A DNA stretch of 64,000 nucleotides from Ornithobacterium rhinotracheale DSM 15997. GTDB lineage: Bacteria > Bacteroidota > Bacteroidia > Flavobacteriales > Weeksellaceae. The DNA is taken from NCBI RefSeq assembly GCF_000265465.1, contig NC_018016.1:625501-689500 (forward strand), read 5' to 3'. Positions 19,385-27,615 of the stretch are shown here, piece after piece. The translations under genes were made by a program, and so were the position numbers. Position 1 is the first letter of the stretch. The number at the start of each line of letters is the position of its first letter. The notes under the pieces were generated by a model. That model saw nothing but the letters and a program-made list of their open reading frames with translations, was not told the origin of the DNA and ran no database searches.

Positions 19385-19499
19385 GCTTGTCCTTAGGCTA
19401 ACAGAGTGTCTGTTCTTAGGCTAACAGGGTGCTTGTCCTTAGGCTGACAGAGTGCCTGTCCTTAGGCTAACAGGGTGCCTGTCCTTAGGCTAACGAACA
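19385..19499. repeat. Five 23-bp tandem repeats (GC-rich intergenic)
   Basis: Units start at 19385, 19408, 19431, 19454 and 19477, each a variant of g(c/t)(t/c)tgtccttaggctaacag with a g(a/g)gt end. The unit length is not a multiple of three, so it is not coding. CCTGT and ACAGG within adjacent parts are complementary, so each unit can form a small hairpin. There are no unique spacers, so it is not a CRISPR. Confidence 0.92.
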
Positions 19500-19516
19500 C
19501 CCCTGCCTTATAAAGC

Positions 19517-19547
19517 AAAAGGGTTCTGCTCGTGCGAGCAGAACCCT
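19517..19547 (-). terminator. Terminator of surface locus 2 (minus strand)
   Basis: AGGGTTCTGCTC (19520-19531) pairs perfectly with 19536-19547 around a 4-base loop. On the minus strand a short U-run follows, 30 bases after the stop of the gene at 19578. It may serve as the end of the whole surface operon. Confidence 0.65.
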
Positions 19548-19577
19548 CCATATTGTAAAATAAGCCTTTTTTGACCT

Positions 19578-20297
19578 TTAGGCAATAACGATAGGTATGT
19601 TCAAAGATTCTGTACGAGGCTCTTTGAGCAATGCCGAACCCGTAGAGCTTTGCGTGGTTACACGTAACTCATAATTGCCATTGGCTAAATCCGCAGGCAC
19701 CAAAATCAGCAAACGAGAAGGCTCGTTAAGTACCACATTCTCGGCAGGGAGCTTGGTTTCCTTTTGATTGTCTAGGTTTTTAAAGGTTACTCCATTCTTA
19801 GGGTCTTCGCCGGCAATTTTGAGGTATGTGCCTTTGATTTCGGCGTTTTTCCCTTTAGTGAGGGTACCGTCGCTCTTGCCTGTTGCCTTGTCGGTAATGC
19901 TAAATAGGCTCATCGGGCTGGCTTGCTCGCCGAGTATTTCCACCTTGGTATCTTCGCTGGCTTTTCTTAATTCTAAGCCTTGGTTTACATTCACATACAC
20001 CGAATGCTTTTCTTTATCAAAAGATTTATCATAGAACACACCCTTTATGGCAGGGCGCATATACACTAGTCCTGTGTTTACGCTGTATCCATTCAATACC
20101 AATTCCGAGGCTTTACGGTTAAAGCGTGTAATGATGTCTATGGCAGTTTCGGTTTGGATTTCCATACCCTCTTTTTGTAGAGCTTCTACCACCTCTTTGA
20201 GCCCTAGGCTCCCGTTCATCAACGGAACGGCAACAAAATCGGCTTTATCCTCCTTGGTTAAAAGATTAGGACGAAGCCATGCTTTTAAATTGTTCAT
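19578..20297 (-). CDS. HU-like DNA-binding domain protein with C-terminal DUF4469 Ig-like domain
   Basis: The 239-residue protein has an N-terminal part (about 1-115: LKAWLRPNLLTKEDKADFVA, GSLGLKEVVEAL, VYMRPAIKGVF) of the type annotated in Bacteroidota as an HU/IHF-related DNA-binding domain. The C-terminal half (about 125-239) resembles the DUF4469 Ig-like fold. No signal peptide is visible. It is the last gene in the minus-strand run of locus 2, about 80 bases after the DUF5977 gene end. The function of this domain pair is not established. Family assignment is from pattern memory. Confidence 0.65.
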   Translation of the reverse strand: MNNLKAWLRPNLLTKEDKADFVAVPLMNGSLGLKEVVEALQKEGMEIQTETAIDIITRFNRKASELVLNGYSVNTGLVYMRPAIKGVFYDKSFDKEKHSVYVNVNQGLELRKASEDTKVEILGEQASPMSLFSITDKATGKSDGTLTKGKNAEIKGTYLKIAGEDPKNGVTFKNLDNQKETKLPAENVVLNEPSRLLILVPADLANGNYELRVTTQSSTGSALLKEPRTESLNIPIVIA

Positions 20298-20348
20298 ATT
20301 TGTGTTATTTTTTATGGGTTAAACTTTATTGATATATTCTTCTTAAAT

Positions 20349-20377
20349 AAATTCCCCTCTCTCTGAAAGGGGAATTT
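20349..20377 (-). terminator. Hairpin after the DUF5977 gene
   Basis: AAATTCCCC (20349-20357) pairs with GGGGAATTT (20369-20377). It begins 4 bases after the stop codon of the ORF at 20381 on the minus strand. The U-run is weak (TTTATTTAAG), so termination may be partial and let the next gene be transcribed. Confidence 0.5.
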
Positions 20378-20380
20378 TCA

Positions 20381-20581
20381 TTACTTCATAAAAATATGAT
20401 ATGATCCATCGTCTACCTCATCTATCTTAATATATTTAAAGAAGATTTTATATAAAATATCCTTTCCATTAATATTTCCTTCTATGTGTACAACTTTCAA
20501 CCCTAAAGGTATGACCTTCTTTATCTCTACATAGAAATCCCCAGTCTCTTCGTATACCAGTACATCTATTATCAACCTCAC
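20381..20581 (-). other. Overlapping 66-codon frame: possible frameshifted tail of the DUF5977 protein
   Basis: This frame (GTG start at 20581) overlaps the last 113 bases of the gene at 20469-21545 in the +1 frame and ends exactly 3 bases before the hairpin at 20349-20377. Its translation has a normal, protein-like composition (for example VVHIEGNINGKDILYKIFF), while the final residues of the main frame (ESCTHRRKY) look unstructured. A single-base shift would give one longer protein ending at the hairpin. The alternative is a small overlapping gene, or chance. Confidence 0.35.
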
Positions 20582-21545
20582 TTTGACTTAAATACCAATA
20601 CACTTCTCCAGTAAATGTATATGTTTTATCTTCCCATGATGGTTTAATAAAATCTGAACATTTATAAACGACAGTTTCTATCCAAGGATTTTCTATACAT
20701 GCACCAAAGAGATTTGCTTCAGCTTGTGCTTCTTTTCCCCAAACAAAATCAAGCGCAGCTATTTCTGCCGCTTCTATTGCCTTTAAATCGGCGTCATCCT
20801 GACTAATCCTGCTAGTAGCTGTTTTTGTAGCTGTATATGTAACTAAATAATCTCCTCCATATTTCCCTACCCCACAATTATTTCTTTTATAACTCTTGCG
20901 TGCGGTATGACTTTTTGTAGAAGTATAGATACGACCACCTCCACCGCCTCCGCCACTACTTGGTGGATTTGGGTTGTAGTAATTACAAGAACCGTTGCTA
21001 TTGGCATAGGCTTGTCCGTAATCATTTACAAGTCTTTGAGCCTCGGCATAAGCTGCGTTTCCTGCTTTTTGGTCGGCGTCATACTGGCTTATGGTACTAG
21101 TAGCGGTTTCTGTTGCCTCCCTACGATAAGTTACACTTGTCCCATAATAATTGCTACCACAATTGTTTCTGGTAAAACTACGGCTATAGCTTCTCGTCTG
21201 CGTAGAGGTGTAGGTATTAGCGTTACATTTTCCATTCGTATTGGCATACGCCTGTCCTCCTTCATTTACTAATTTTTTTGCTTCCTCCAGTGCCTTAGCT
21301 TTCGCTTTTTGGTCAGCATCTGCTTGGCTCACTGTACTTGTAGCCGTTGCGGTAGCTTCTCTTTGGTAAATTACAGCGGTACCTGTGTAGCCACTAGCAC
21401 AGTTGTTTCTGGTAAAGTTCTTGCTAAAAGATTGCCTTTGAGAGGATGTATAGGTTTTTGGAGCTTCTAACGCCTGCAATACCACCTGTGCGTTTATAGC
21501 TATGCCACTAAAAAATAAAATTAAAAATACTAAAACTCGCTTCAT
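20469..21545 (-). CDS. Secreted DUF5977 repeat protein
   Basis: The 358-residue protein has a signal peptide (about 1-20, GIAINAQ) and three repeats at about 31-107, 110-188 and 205-273. Each has the pattern FTRNNC-G--G--V-Y, then T(S)SRISQ-DAD-KA and QAYANSNG-C, as in the DUF5977 domain of Bacteroidota surface proteins. A Gly-rich linker (about 196-204) precedes the third. Paired cysteines in each repeat suggest disulfides in the exported protein. It lies 11 bases downstream of the YadA-head-like gene and belongs to surface locus 2. The C-terminus may be affected by a frameshift (see 20381-20581). Confidence 0.8.
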   Translation of the reverse strand: MKRVLVFLILFFSGIAINAQVVLQALEAPKTYTSSQRQSFSKNFTRNNCASGYTGTAVIYQREATATATSTVSQADADQKAKAKALEEAKKLVNEGGQAYANTNGKCNANTYTSTQTRSYSRSFTRNNCGSNYYGTSVTYRREATETATSTISQYDADQKAGNAAYAEAQRLVNDYGQAYANSNGSCNYYNPNPPSSGGGGGGGRIYTSTKSHTARKSYKRNNCGVGKYGGDYLVTYTATKTATSRISQDDADLKAIEAAEIAALDFVWGKEAQAEANLFGACIENPWIETVVYKCSDFIKPSWEDKTYTFTGEVYWYLSQSEVDNRCTGIRRDWGFLCRDKEGHTFRVESCTHRRKY

Positions 21546-21556
21546 TGTTTTATTTT

Positions 21557-23197
21557 TTAATTAACTGCATCTCCAGTAATCGTAGCAGTGCTTGCAGTAT
21601 CTTTAATGACACCTATGGCAGAATATTTAGCTCTTGTTTTCTTACCTCTTGCAGTTTCCAATTCCACGCCACTACCAGCTATGGTAACTTGCCCTGTGCC
21701 TTTTTGCACCACCACACAACTAAAGCCTGCAGGCAAAGAAGATGGTACCGTAACGGTAGCAGCATTAGTACTATTTACATAGACATAGCCACCATTATCC
21801 GTAGCTCCAAGTGTAATATCTCCTGTAACCGTTCTGATTGGGGATTTTGTAGAGATAACATTCGAATTGCTAATTTCTATACCTGTACCAGCTGTATAAG
21901 TTTTCCCTACACCGTTATCAGAGCCTATTTTCAATACCCCATTTGCATCTGCTACTACCACGCGCTCGCCACTTCCTTTTAGGCTAGAAGAAAGAATGCT
22001 ACCATTTACTTGTAGTTTCGCATCGTTGTCATTAGTCTCAAAGTTACTAATATTAACTCCTACTTGCCCATTTCTAAGCACTGTAAAAGCATCGGATTTT
22101 GTATCTCTGATTCCGTTTCCTAAAACCATTAAACGATTCTTATCACTTTTAGCAAAAGAATTTGGTTTTGGATTTGTTTCATCTGTATTAAGATACCCCA
22201 TCGCAACAGTCGCCCAAGAAGAGGCAGTCGTTTTATTCCCCATCGCAGTGGAAGAATACCCACTAGCAGTCGTTTGATTTCCCATCGCTGTAGAATAATT
22301 CTCGCTAGCGGTCGTTTGATACCCCATCGCTGTAGAGGTTCCCCCACTAGCGGTCGTTTGATACCCCATCGCTGTAGAAGCAGTACTACTAGCGGTAGCT
22401 TCAACCCCCATCGCAGTGGAAGAATCTCCACTAGCTGTAGTTTTTACCCCCATCGCAGTAGAAGAATTTCCAGAGGCTTTGGTCTTATACCCTATTGCAG
22501 CAGAATTTGCGCCAGAGGCTATCGACTCAGATCCAAATACCACAGAAGAATTTCCAGAGGCTTTGGTACGCCAACCCGCAGCTAAAGAATAATCACCAGT
22601 AGCTCCATAGTTGTTTGGGGACTGATGCTCTCTTGCAGAGGTAAATGTAACGGCATCCAAACCTGTATCTCCAAAGGCTTGGTCTTGCCCTCTTCTCACC
22701 AAAGCCCAACCCGTTTTCCCATTTTCTGTAATTTGTTCTAAGCCTGAGCTAGAGAAAGTATTACCTGAAAGCTTTAACCCCGCTCCAGCTTGATAAATAC
22801 CTCCAACAGCTCCAGCTCCCATAGCTTTCCATGTCCCTCCATTGAGATTGGTACTTTTGTTTTCGTAGTAATAAAAGCCTGGTTTTACTTGTACATTCCC
22901 TATCCCAGAAGTACCCGTTGCGGTGTTATACACCAACATCCCATCTAAACGGTTGGGGTAGGCAGAAATAATACCATTGGGCACCGCTACCATCGTTTTA
23001 AGCTGGGTTAAGTCTGTTCTCGGAAACACCAAACCTTTTCCTATATTCGTTGATTTATTCCACGCAACTGAGGAGGATGCATCTAGAAAAGGGGTTTGAC
23101 TTGAAATTGTATTTTGAGAAATATCTTTATTTGTTCTTATTTGAGCATAGGTGCTTAGGCTAAGCCCTACCGCTCCTAATAGTATATATTTTTTCAT
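21557..23197 (-). CDS. Secreted surface protein with YadA-head-like repeats
   Basis: The 546-residue protein has a signal peptide (about 1-19), an N-terminal module (about 35-128) shared with the protein at 1-1088, and about ten 14-residue repeats at about 197-336 (for example STAMGYQTTASGG). These repeats match the left-handed beta-roll of trimeric autotransporter (YadA) heads. The region after them (LMVLGNGI, VLRNGQVGVNIS) resembles tail-fibre and VGIN-type modules. No C-terminal membrane-anchor domain is present, so it is not a classical autotransporter, and anchoring must differ. Adhesion is inferred. It lies 21 bases downstream of 23219-23824 in the same operon. Confidence 0.82.
   Translation of the reverse strand: MKKYILLGAVGLSLSTYAQIRTNKDISQNTISSQTPFLDASSSVAWNKSTNIGKGLVFPRTDLTQLKTMVAVPNGIISAYPNRLDGMLVYNTATGTSGIGNVQVKPGFYYYENKSTNLNGGTWKAMGAGAVGGIYQAGAGLKLSGNTFSSSGLEQITENGKTGWALVRRGQDQAFGDTGLDAVTFTSAREHQSPNNYGATGDYSLAAGWRTKASGNSSVVFGSESIASGANSAAIGYKTKASGNSSTAMGVKTTASGDSSTAMGVEATASSTASTAMGYQTTASGGTSTAMGYQTTASENYSTAMGNQTTASGYSSTAMGNKTTASSWATVAMGYLNTDETNPKPNSFAKSDKNRLMVLGNGIRDTKSDAFTVLRNGQVGVNISNFETNDNDAKLQVNGSILSSSLKGSGERVVVADANGVLKIGSDNGVGKTYTAGTGIEISNSNVISTKSPIRTVTGDITLGATDNGGYVYVNSTNAATVTVPSSLPAGFSCVVVQKGTGQVTIAGSGVELETARGKKTRAKYSAIGVIKDTASTATITGDAVN
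22190..22609 (-). repeat. 42-bp tandem repeats coding the YadA-like head
   Basis: About ten 42-bp units encode 14-residue beta-roll repeats (core STAMG followed by a TTASG element). Several neighbouring units are close to identical in DNA (the plus strand shows repeated ccccatcgctgtagaa), so slippage could change the copy number in frame. Confidence 0.85.
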
Positions 23198-23218
23198 TTT
23201 GTTGTTATTTTTATATGA

Positions 23219-23824
23219 TTAAAACCCTGATGAGTTAAGCCATTTTTTACCGGTAGAGATATAACACGATGTAATTCCCTCTTGTAATGTTTGGTACTGA
23301 CCTATAAAATGAGCATGGTCTGCAAGATCTGGGCTTGTATCTGGAGAGTACAAACAAACGGTTTGTCCTTTATTCGCCTCATTTGGTGTTGGGAAATTTA
23401 CCTTGGTAGCTCTCTCTATATAAATAAAATAATCTGTAGGAAGTACAGTTACTGTCAATTCAGAAGCTGTTCTAACATTTCTAGTAAAAGTACTTGTACC
23501 CTCTATCTTTCTCCATACTTTATCTTTAAAGAAATAAAACCCTTTTTCATTTACTAGAAAAGTAGTGCCTGTAAGACTTCCGTTGGATATATCGTCTACA
23601 TAAATAAGTGTAGATTCTGTAACATCAGAACCCATATCTGCGGCTCTTTGGCGGCTCACTCTTGGTATTAAAATCCCCTCTTTGGTTTTCGTGCTTTCAT
23701 TTTCCTTCGAAACACTAATTTCCAATGTTGCTTTGGGATCCCCCTCATTGATCCCTACTCTTCCTTTCTCTTGAGCAAATACAGCTAATGGTAATAAGCT
23801 CATTAATAATAAAGTCTTTTTCAT
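23219..23824 (-). CDS. Secreted protein with VGIN module, first gene of locus 2
   Basis: The 201-residue product (MKKTLLLMSLLPLAVFAQ signal peptide) carries RVGINEGDPKATLEI at about 22-36, as in the first gene of locus 1 (1528-2190). The ILIPRVSRQRAADM and GFYFFKDKVWRKI segments resemble the 'lipid-free' N-terminal modules of other secreted proteins in this phylum. The start at 23824 is chosen over an in-frame ATG 15 codons upstream because it begins the signal peptide and aligns with the start of locus 1 within the repeated leader block. It is followed closely by the YadA-head-like gene. The function is unknown. Confidence 0.78.
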   Translation of the reverse strand: MKKTLLLMSLLPLAVFAQEKGRVGINEGDPKATLEISVSKENESTKTKEGILIPRVSRQRAADMGSDVTESTLIYVDDISNGSLTGTTFLVNEKGFYFFKDKVWRKIEGTSTFTRNVRTASELTVTVLPTDYFIYIERATKVNFPTPNEANKGQTVCLYSPDTSPDLADHAHFIGQYQTLQEGITSCYISTGKKWLNSSGF

Positions 23825-23902
23825 AAAATTTAATTTTAAAAAGTTTCTATTCTGTTTATATATTTGCATCTGTTATTATTTTTTTATTCCCCTTATTTTC
23901 AT

Positions 23903-23947
23903 AAAAAAAAGCCTTACCGTGGAGTTAGGGGATTTCCACAGCAAGGC
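23903..23947 (-). terminator. Intrinsic terminator of leader RNA 2
   Basis: The stem 23911-23923 with 23935-23947 is identical to that of copy 1 and is followed by eight U residues (23910-23903). The loop UCCCCU can pair with AGGGGA at 23893-23888. Confidence 0.85.
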
Positions 23948-24287
23948 CAAAACTTAAAAACGATTGTCGGCTATTCTCATAGCGAACTCTACATAACAAC
24001 TTTCCTATCTGTTTAGATAGAAAAATTAAGTATGAAAAAAAACATTCTACTAGGAAGCTCGTTCCATGAGAGTGTATGAAAAGAAGTATTTTACAGTGTG
24101 GGGCACTGCAAAAACATTTATTTTTAGATAAACATAAAGCCAATGCTCCCAAACGGAACTTTGGCTTTAGTCTCTTTATACAATATAGTATAGCTAGCAA
24201 CAAGCTAGCAACAATATTTTTGGTTTTTAAATAAAGGAAAGAAGCATTTGCACAAGCAAACAGACAAACTATATTATAAGGTATATA

Positions 24288-24324
<37 letters not shown>

Positions 24325-24411
24325 ACACTTTTTCTCGAGCTAAACAAGAAAAAGATGTTAAACTTATCACAATTAATTATATATTGTACACACTGTTTCA
24401 TAAGAGTGGGG

Positions 24412-24441
24412 CAAAGCTATAAAAAGTTTTAGAAACTGCAA
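24412..24441 (-). promoter_or_regulatory. Promoter of leader RNA 2 (TTG-N19-TAGCTTTG)
   Basis: TTG (24441-24439), a 19-base spacer and TAGCTTTG (24419-24412) on the minus strand; boxes and spacing are identical to copy 1, though spacer and flanks have several changes. Confidence 0.8.
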
Positions 24442-24667
24442 GCATGCTTTGTGTTAAAATATTCAACTAGGGAGCTACCGCCCTTTGGGCTCAACCCAAA
24501 ACTAATCTTAAGCCTTCTAGAAAAAACAATACTTGCCGCCCACGGAGTTACACTCAAGGCACGCATCCCCCTCGCTTAAACATAAAAAATGCTAGCCCCT
24601 ATAATAAACACAATTAACTTTTTTCAAAAATAATCAAATTAAGACAAGATAAGATATATAATTGTCA

Positions 24668-24675
24668 TATATTTG
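24668..24675 (+). promoter_or_regulatory. -7 box of the FadL-type porin gene
   Basis: TATATTTG, an exact match, 20 bases before the ATG at 24696. No -33 TTG at the normal distance. Confidence 0.45.
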
Positions 24676-24695
24676 TTGCCCTAAACAACATATAG

Positions 24696-25925
24696 ATGAT
24701 TAAAAAAGTATTTTTATCGTTTGTGCTCATGGCAAGCACAGGCATTTTATGGGCAGGCGGATACCGAGTTTCGCTGCAAGGTGTAAGACAAGCCGCCATG
24801 GGGGCACAAGGTGTAGCACTTTCTCACGATGCGAGTGTGGCATTTTTCAACCCCGCAGCATTGGCTTTTGTAGATGATAAATTAAGTATTGCTGTGGGAG
24901 GTTTCGGAATTGGGATTACCGCAAAATACCAAAATCGCGAAACGCTCTATAAAGCCGAAACCGACAATCCGCTGGGGACACCACTTTATCTTGCTGCAAG
25001 CTATAAGCCTACGGAAAAACTAGCCTTAGGCGTGAGCGTAACCACTCCGTTTGGGAGCACCGTAGACTGGGGAGACAAATGGGCTGGACGCTACATCATT
25101 GATAGAATTGCCCTCAAATCGTTTTTTATTCAGCCCACGGCAGCGTATAAAGTAACCGATTGGCTCTCTGTGGGGGCTGGTGCCATCATCGCTCGAGGCA
25201 ATGTAAACATTAAGCGTGCAATATCTCTAGGCAACCAAGATGCGGGGCTAGAAATCGACAAAAAAGGAGCTCACGGAACAGGGTTTAATGTAGGGGTTTA
25301 TGCTAGACCAAATGATAAATTAAATATAGGAATTGCTTACCGATCAGAAGTGAAGATGAAAGCGGACAAAGGTGATGCTGTTTTCAAAAATTTACCAAGT
25401 ATCGTAAAGGGCAAAATGCCTTTTTCGGCTAAATATTTTGATGCTCAATTACCTCTACCAGCAGAACTTTTAATTGGGGCGAACTATAAAGTAACACCAA
25501 AATTGCTCGTAGGGGCAGAAATTGGGGCTGTAAAATGGAACGCCTACGAAACATTAAATATTAAACTTTATAACAACGAAGAGGAATACAACAATACTTC
25601 TAACAAAAATTACAAAAACACATTAAATTATAGTATCGGGGCTGAATATTTAATCAATCCAAAAGCTGCCTTACGCTTAGGGTATAAATTCGACAAATCG
25701 CCTTCGCCAGCTGATTCGTTTAACCCAGAGACCCCAACCATTAATTATCACGCATTTACAACTGGATTTGGATATGAATTCGAGAGATTTCGTGTAGATG
25801 CCATGGCGGAATATTTACTAGGAAACGAAAGAAGCTTCCACAATACACAATATAACTTTGGGGGCGACATCAACACTGGTGGCTATGTGTTTGGTCTAGG
25901 TTTATCATACAGACTTGATAAATAA
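24696..25925 (+). CDS. OmpP1/FadL-family outer-membrane transporter
   Basis: The 409-residue beta-barrel protein has a signal peptide (about 1-20) and the FadL-type N-terminus: GYRVSLQGVRQAAMGAQGVA followed by DASVAFFNPAAL (the NPA hatch motif, about 42-54). Alternating amphipathic strands fill the rest, ending in an aromatic/charged C-terminal strand (GLGLSYRLDK). This family moves long-chain fatty acids and other hydrophobic compounds across the outer membrane. The next gene, 26 bases downstream, is an SGNH-type lipoprotein; the pair is common in Bacteroidota and may release and import lipids. The exact substrate is unknown. Confidence 0.88.
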   Translation: MIKKVFLSFVLMASTGILWAGGYRVSLQGVRQAAMGAQGVALSHDASVAFFNPAALAFVDDKLSIAVGGFGIGITAKYQNRETLYKAETDNPLGTPLYLAASYKPTEKLALGVSVTTPFGSTVDWGDKWAGRYIIDRIALKSFFIQPTAAYKVTDWLSVGAGAIIARGNVNIKRAISLGNQDAGLEIDKKGAHGTGFNVGVYARPNDKLNIGIAYRSEVKMKADKGDAVFKNLPSIVKGKMPFSAKYFDAQLPLPAELLIGANYKVTPKLLVGAEIGAVKWNAYETLNIKLYNNEEEYNNTSNKNYKNTLNYSIGAEYLINPKAALRLGYKFDKSPSPADSFNPETPTINYHAFTTGFGYEFERFRVDAMAEYLLGNERSFHNTQYNFGGDINTGGYVFGLGLSYRLDK

Positions 25926-25951
25926 TTGATTTAATTTTTAAATAATATCTA

Positions 25952-27523
25952 ATGAAAATAAATTACAAAAATATACTTTTAAGTGCTAGCGTTCTCTTTT
26001 TTGCAGCATGTAGCGATTTTGATTACAATGTAGAAAACCCAAACCTCACGAAGGGAGAGGCTGATTTCTCTAAATATGTAGCTTTAGGAAATTCTCTCAC
26101 TTCTGGTTATTCAGACGGAGCCTTATATCGCTCGGCACAAGAGAATTCATACCCCGCAATCATTGCCAAACAAATGAAATATGTAGGCGGTGGCGAGTTC
26201 TCTCAACCTTTGATGAAAGACAACATTGGTGGTTTTTCGGATTTGTTTGAAGCAAGTAAACACACCGCATTTTACGGAAAATTAGAATTAAAAATCGTAG
26301 ACGGTGCACCTACGCCAGTGCCTTCTGTGCCTAAGTTTAGTTTAGCTCAAACCTTCGTAAAAGGGAATTTTAATAATTTGGGCGTGCCAGGGGCTAAATC
26401 TTATCATTTATTAGCTCAAGGTTACGGAAATATTGCTAATCTGAAGGAGAGTAAAGCCAATCCATATTTTGTGCGATTTGCTAGCCAACCAAATGCCAGC
26501 GTGCTGAGCGATGCTTTGGCACAAAAACCTACATTCTTTACCTTATGGATCGGGAACAACGATGTTTTAGGCTATGCCATGAATGGCGCAGCAAGCACAG
26601 ATCGAAAAGGGAACCCTGATGTAACAACATATAATTCAAATGATTTGTCTGATGCTAACTTGGTGGCAGGCTCTATTCAAAAATTAGTAAAAGCACTTAC
26701 AGATTCAGGCGCAAAAGGTGCTGTAGCGAATTTGCCTTATGTCGAAGACATTCCGTATTTTACAACCGTGCCGGCTGAGCCTTTAAGCCCTTTAAACAAA
26801 AGTTACGCTACACAAATTGAAAATTTGAATAAATTTTATGCTAGCCTAAATAAAGTTTTTGATGCCCTAGGAGCAAGCGATAGAAAAATCACATTTAATG
26901 CCGATAAAGCAAGCGGTGCTGTGATTGTAGATAAAAGTTTGCCAGATTTAAGTCAAAAAATCTTAGCAACCTTACTAAAATTAGAATTCCCAAACGAAAA
27001 AGCTAAACTTTTAGCACAAACCTTTGGTCAAGTGCGCCAATCTAAAGCAGGAGATTTATTGCCACTTACAGCGAGTAGAACACTTGGGAAATTAAATAGT
27101 GAAAGACTTGCTACTTTGACAAAATTAGGATTACCAAAGGAAAACGCCGCTCAACTTTCTATGAACGGACTTACTTATCCATTGCAAGATGCCGATGTTT
27201 TAACCAAAAATGAAGTTTCAACAATTCACGAAAGAGTAAACGAAATCAATCAAGGCATACAAGCAGTGGCAAAACAATTCAACATTGCATATGTGGACAT
27301 GAATGCCGAAATGCAAAAACTCACTAAAGGCTTTAAATTCAACGGGGTAGACTACAACGCAAGTTTTGTGACTGGTGGAGCTTTTTCGCTTGATGGAGTG
27401 CATTTAAACAGCCGAGGATATGCCCATACAGCTAATACATTTATTCGTGCCATCAATCAGCAATATAAGGCAAGCATTCCGTTGGTAGATATCAACGCTT
27501 TCCCTGGCACACAATTACCTTAA
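25952..27523 (+). CDS. SGNH/GDSL-type hydrolase lipoprotein
   Basis: The 523-residue protein has a lipobox at FFAAC (Cys 20). ALGNSLTSGYSDGALY near 44-59 corresponds to the GDSL block with its catalytic Ser, WIGNNDVLG near 197 to the GxND block, and SLDGVHLNSRGYAH near 478 to the DxxH block. It is likely a lipase/esterase attached to the outer membrane. Position directly after the FadL-type porin suggests hydrolysis of lipids whose products the porin takes up. It is longer than simple SGNH enzymes because of a large insert in the middle. A strong terminator follows. Confidence 0.85.
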   Translation: MKINYKNILLSASVLFFAACSDFDYNVENPNLTKGEADFSKYVALGNSLTSGYSDGALYRSAQENSYPAIIAKQMKYVGGGEFSQPLMKDNIGGFSDLFEASKHTAFYGKLELKIVDGAPTPVPSVPKFSLAQTFVKGNFNNLGVPGAKSYHLLAQGYGNIANLKESKANPYFVRFASQPNASVLSDALAQKPTFFTLWIGNNDVLGYAMNGAASTDRKGNPDVTTYNSNDLSDANLVAGSIQKLVKALTDSGAKGAVANLPYVEDIPYFTTVPAEPLSPLNKSYATQIENLNKFYASLNKVFDALGASDRKITFNADKASGAVIVDKSLPDLSQKILATLLKLEFPNEKAKLLAQTFGQVRQSKAGDLLPLTASRTLGKLNSERLATLTKLGLPKENAAQLSMNGLTYPLQDADVLTKNEVSTIHERVNEINQGIQAVAKQFNIAYVDMNAEMQKLTKGFKFNGVDYNASFVTGGAFSLDGVHLNSRGYAHTANTFIRAINQQYKASIPLVDINAFPGTQLP

Positions 27524-27561
27524 TAAATACCATCATTTTACTGATTTTCATTTTTATAAAG

Positions 27562-27597
27562 ACCACGGGGGCAACATAGTTGCCCCCGTGGTTGTTT
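27562..27597. terminator. Bidirectional terminator between SGNH gene and deoC
   Basis: ACCACGGGGGCAAC (27562-27575) pairs with GTTGCCCCCGTGGT (27579-27592); T-rich sequence follows on both strands. It separates two convergent genes. Confidence 0.85.
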
Positions 27598-27615
27598 TAT
27601 TAATTTAATACTTGA

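Larger units (their letters stand above)
19189..19577. other. Intergenic region with 23-bp tandem array
   Basis: The 389-base gap upstream of aspA and downstream of the gene at 19578 holds a weak aspA -7 box (19216-19223, TACCTTTA on the minus strand), five tandem 23-bp units (19385-19499) and a perfect 12-bp hairpin (19520-19547). The remainder is A/T-rich and featureless. Confidence 0.7.

Noticed and set aside
19385-19499. CRISPR array
   Set aside because: Head-to-tail 23-bp units with no spacers and no cas genes nearby.
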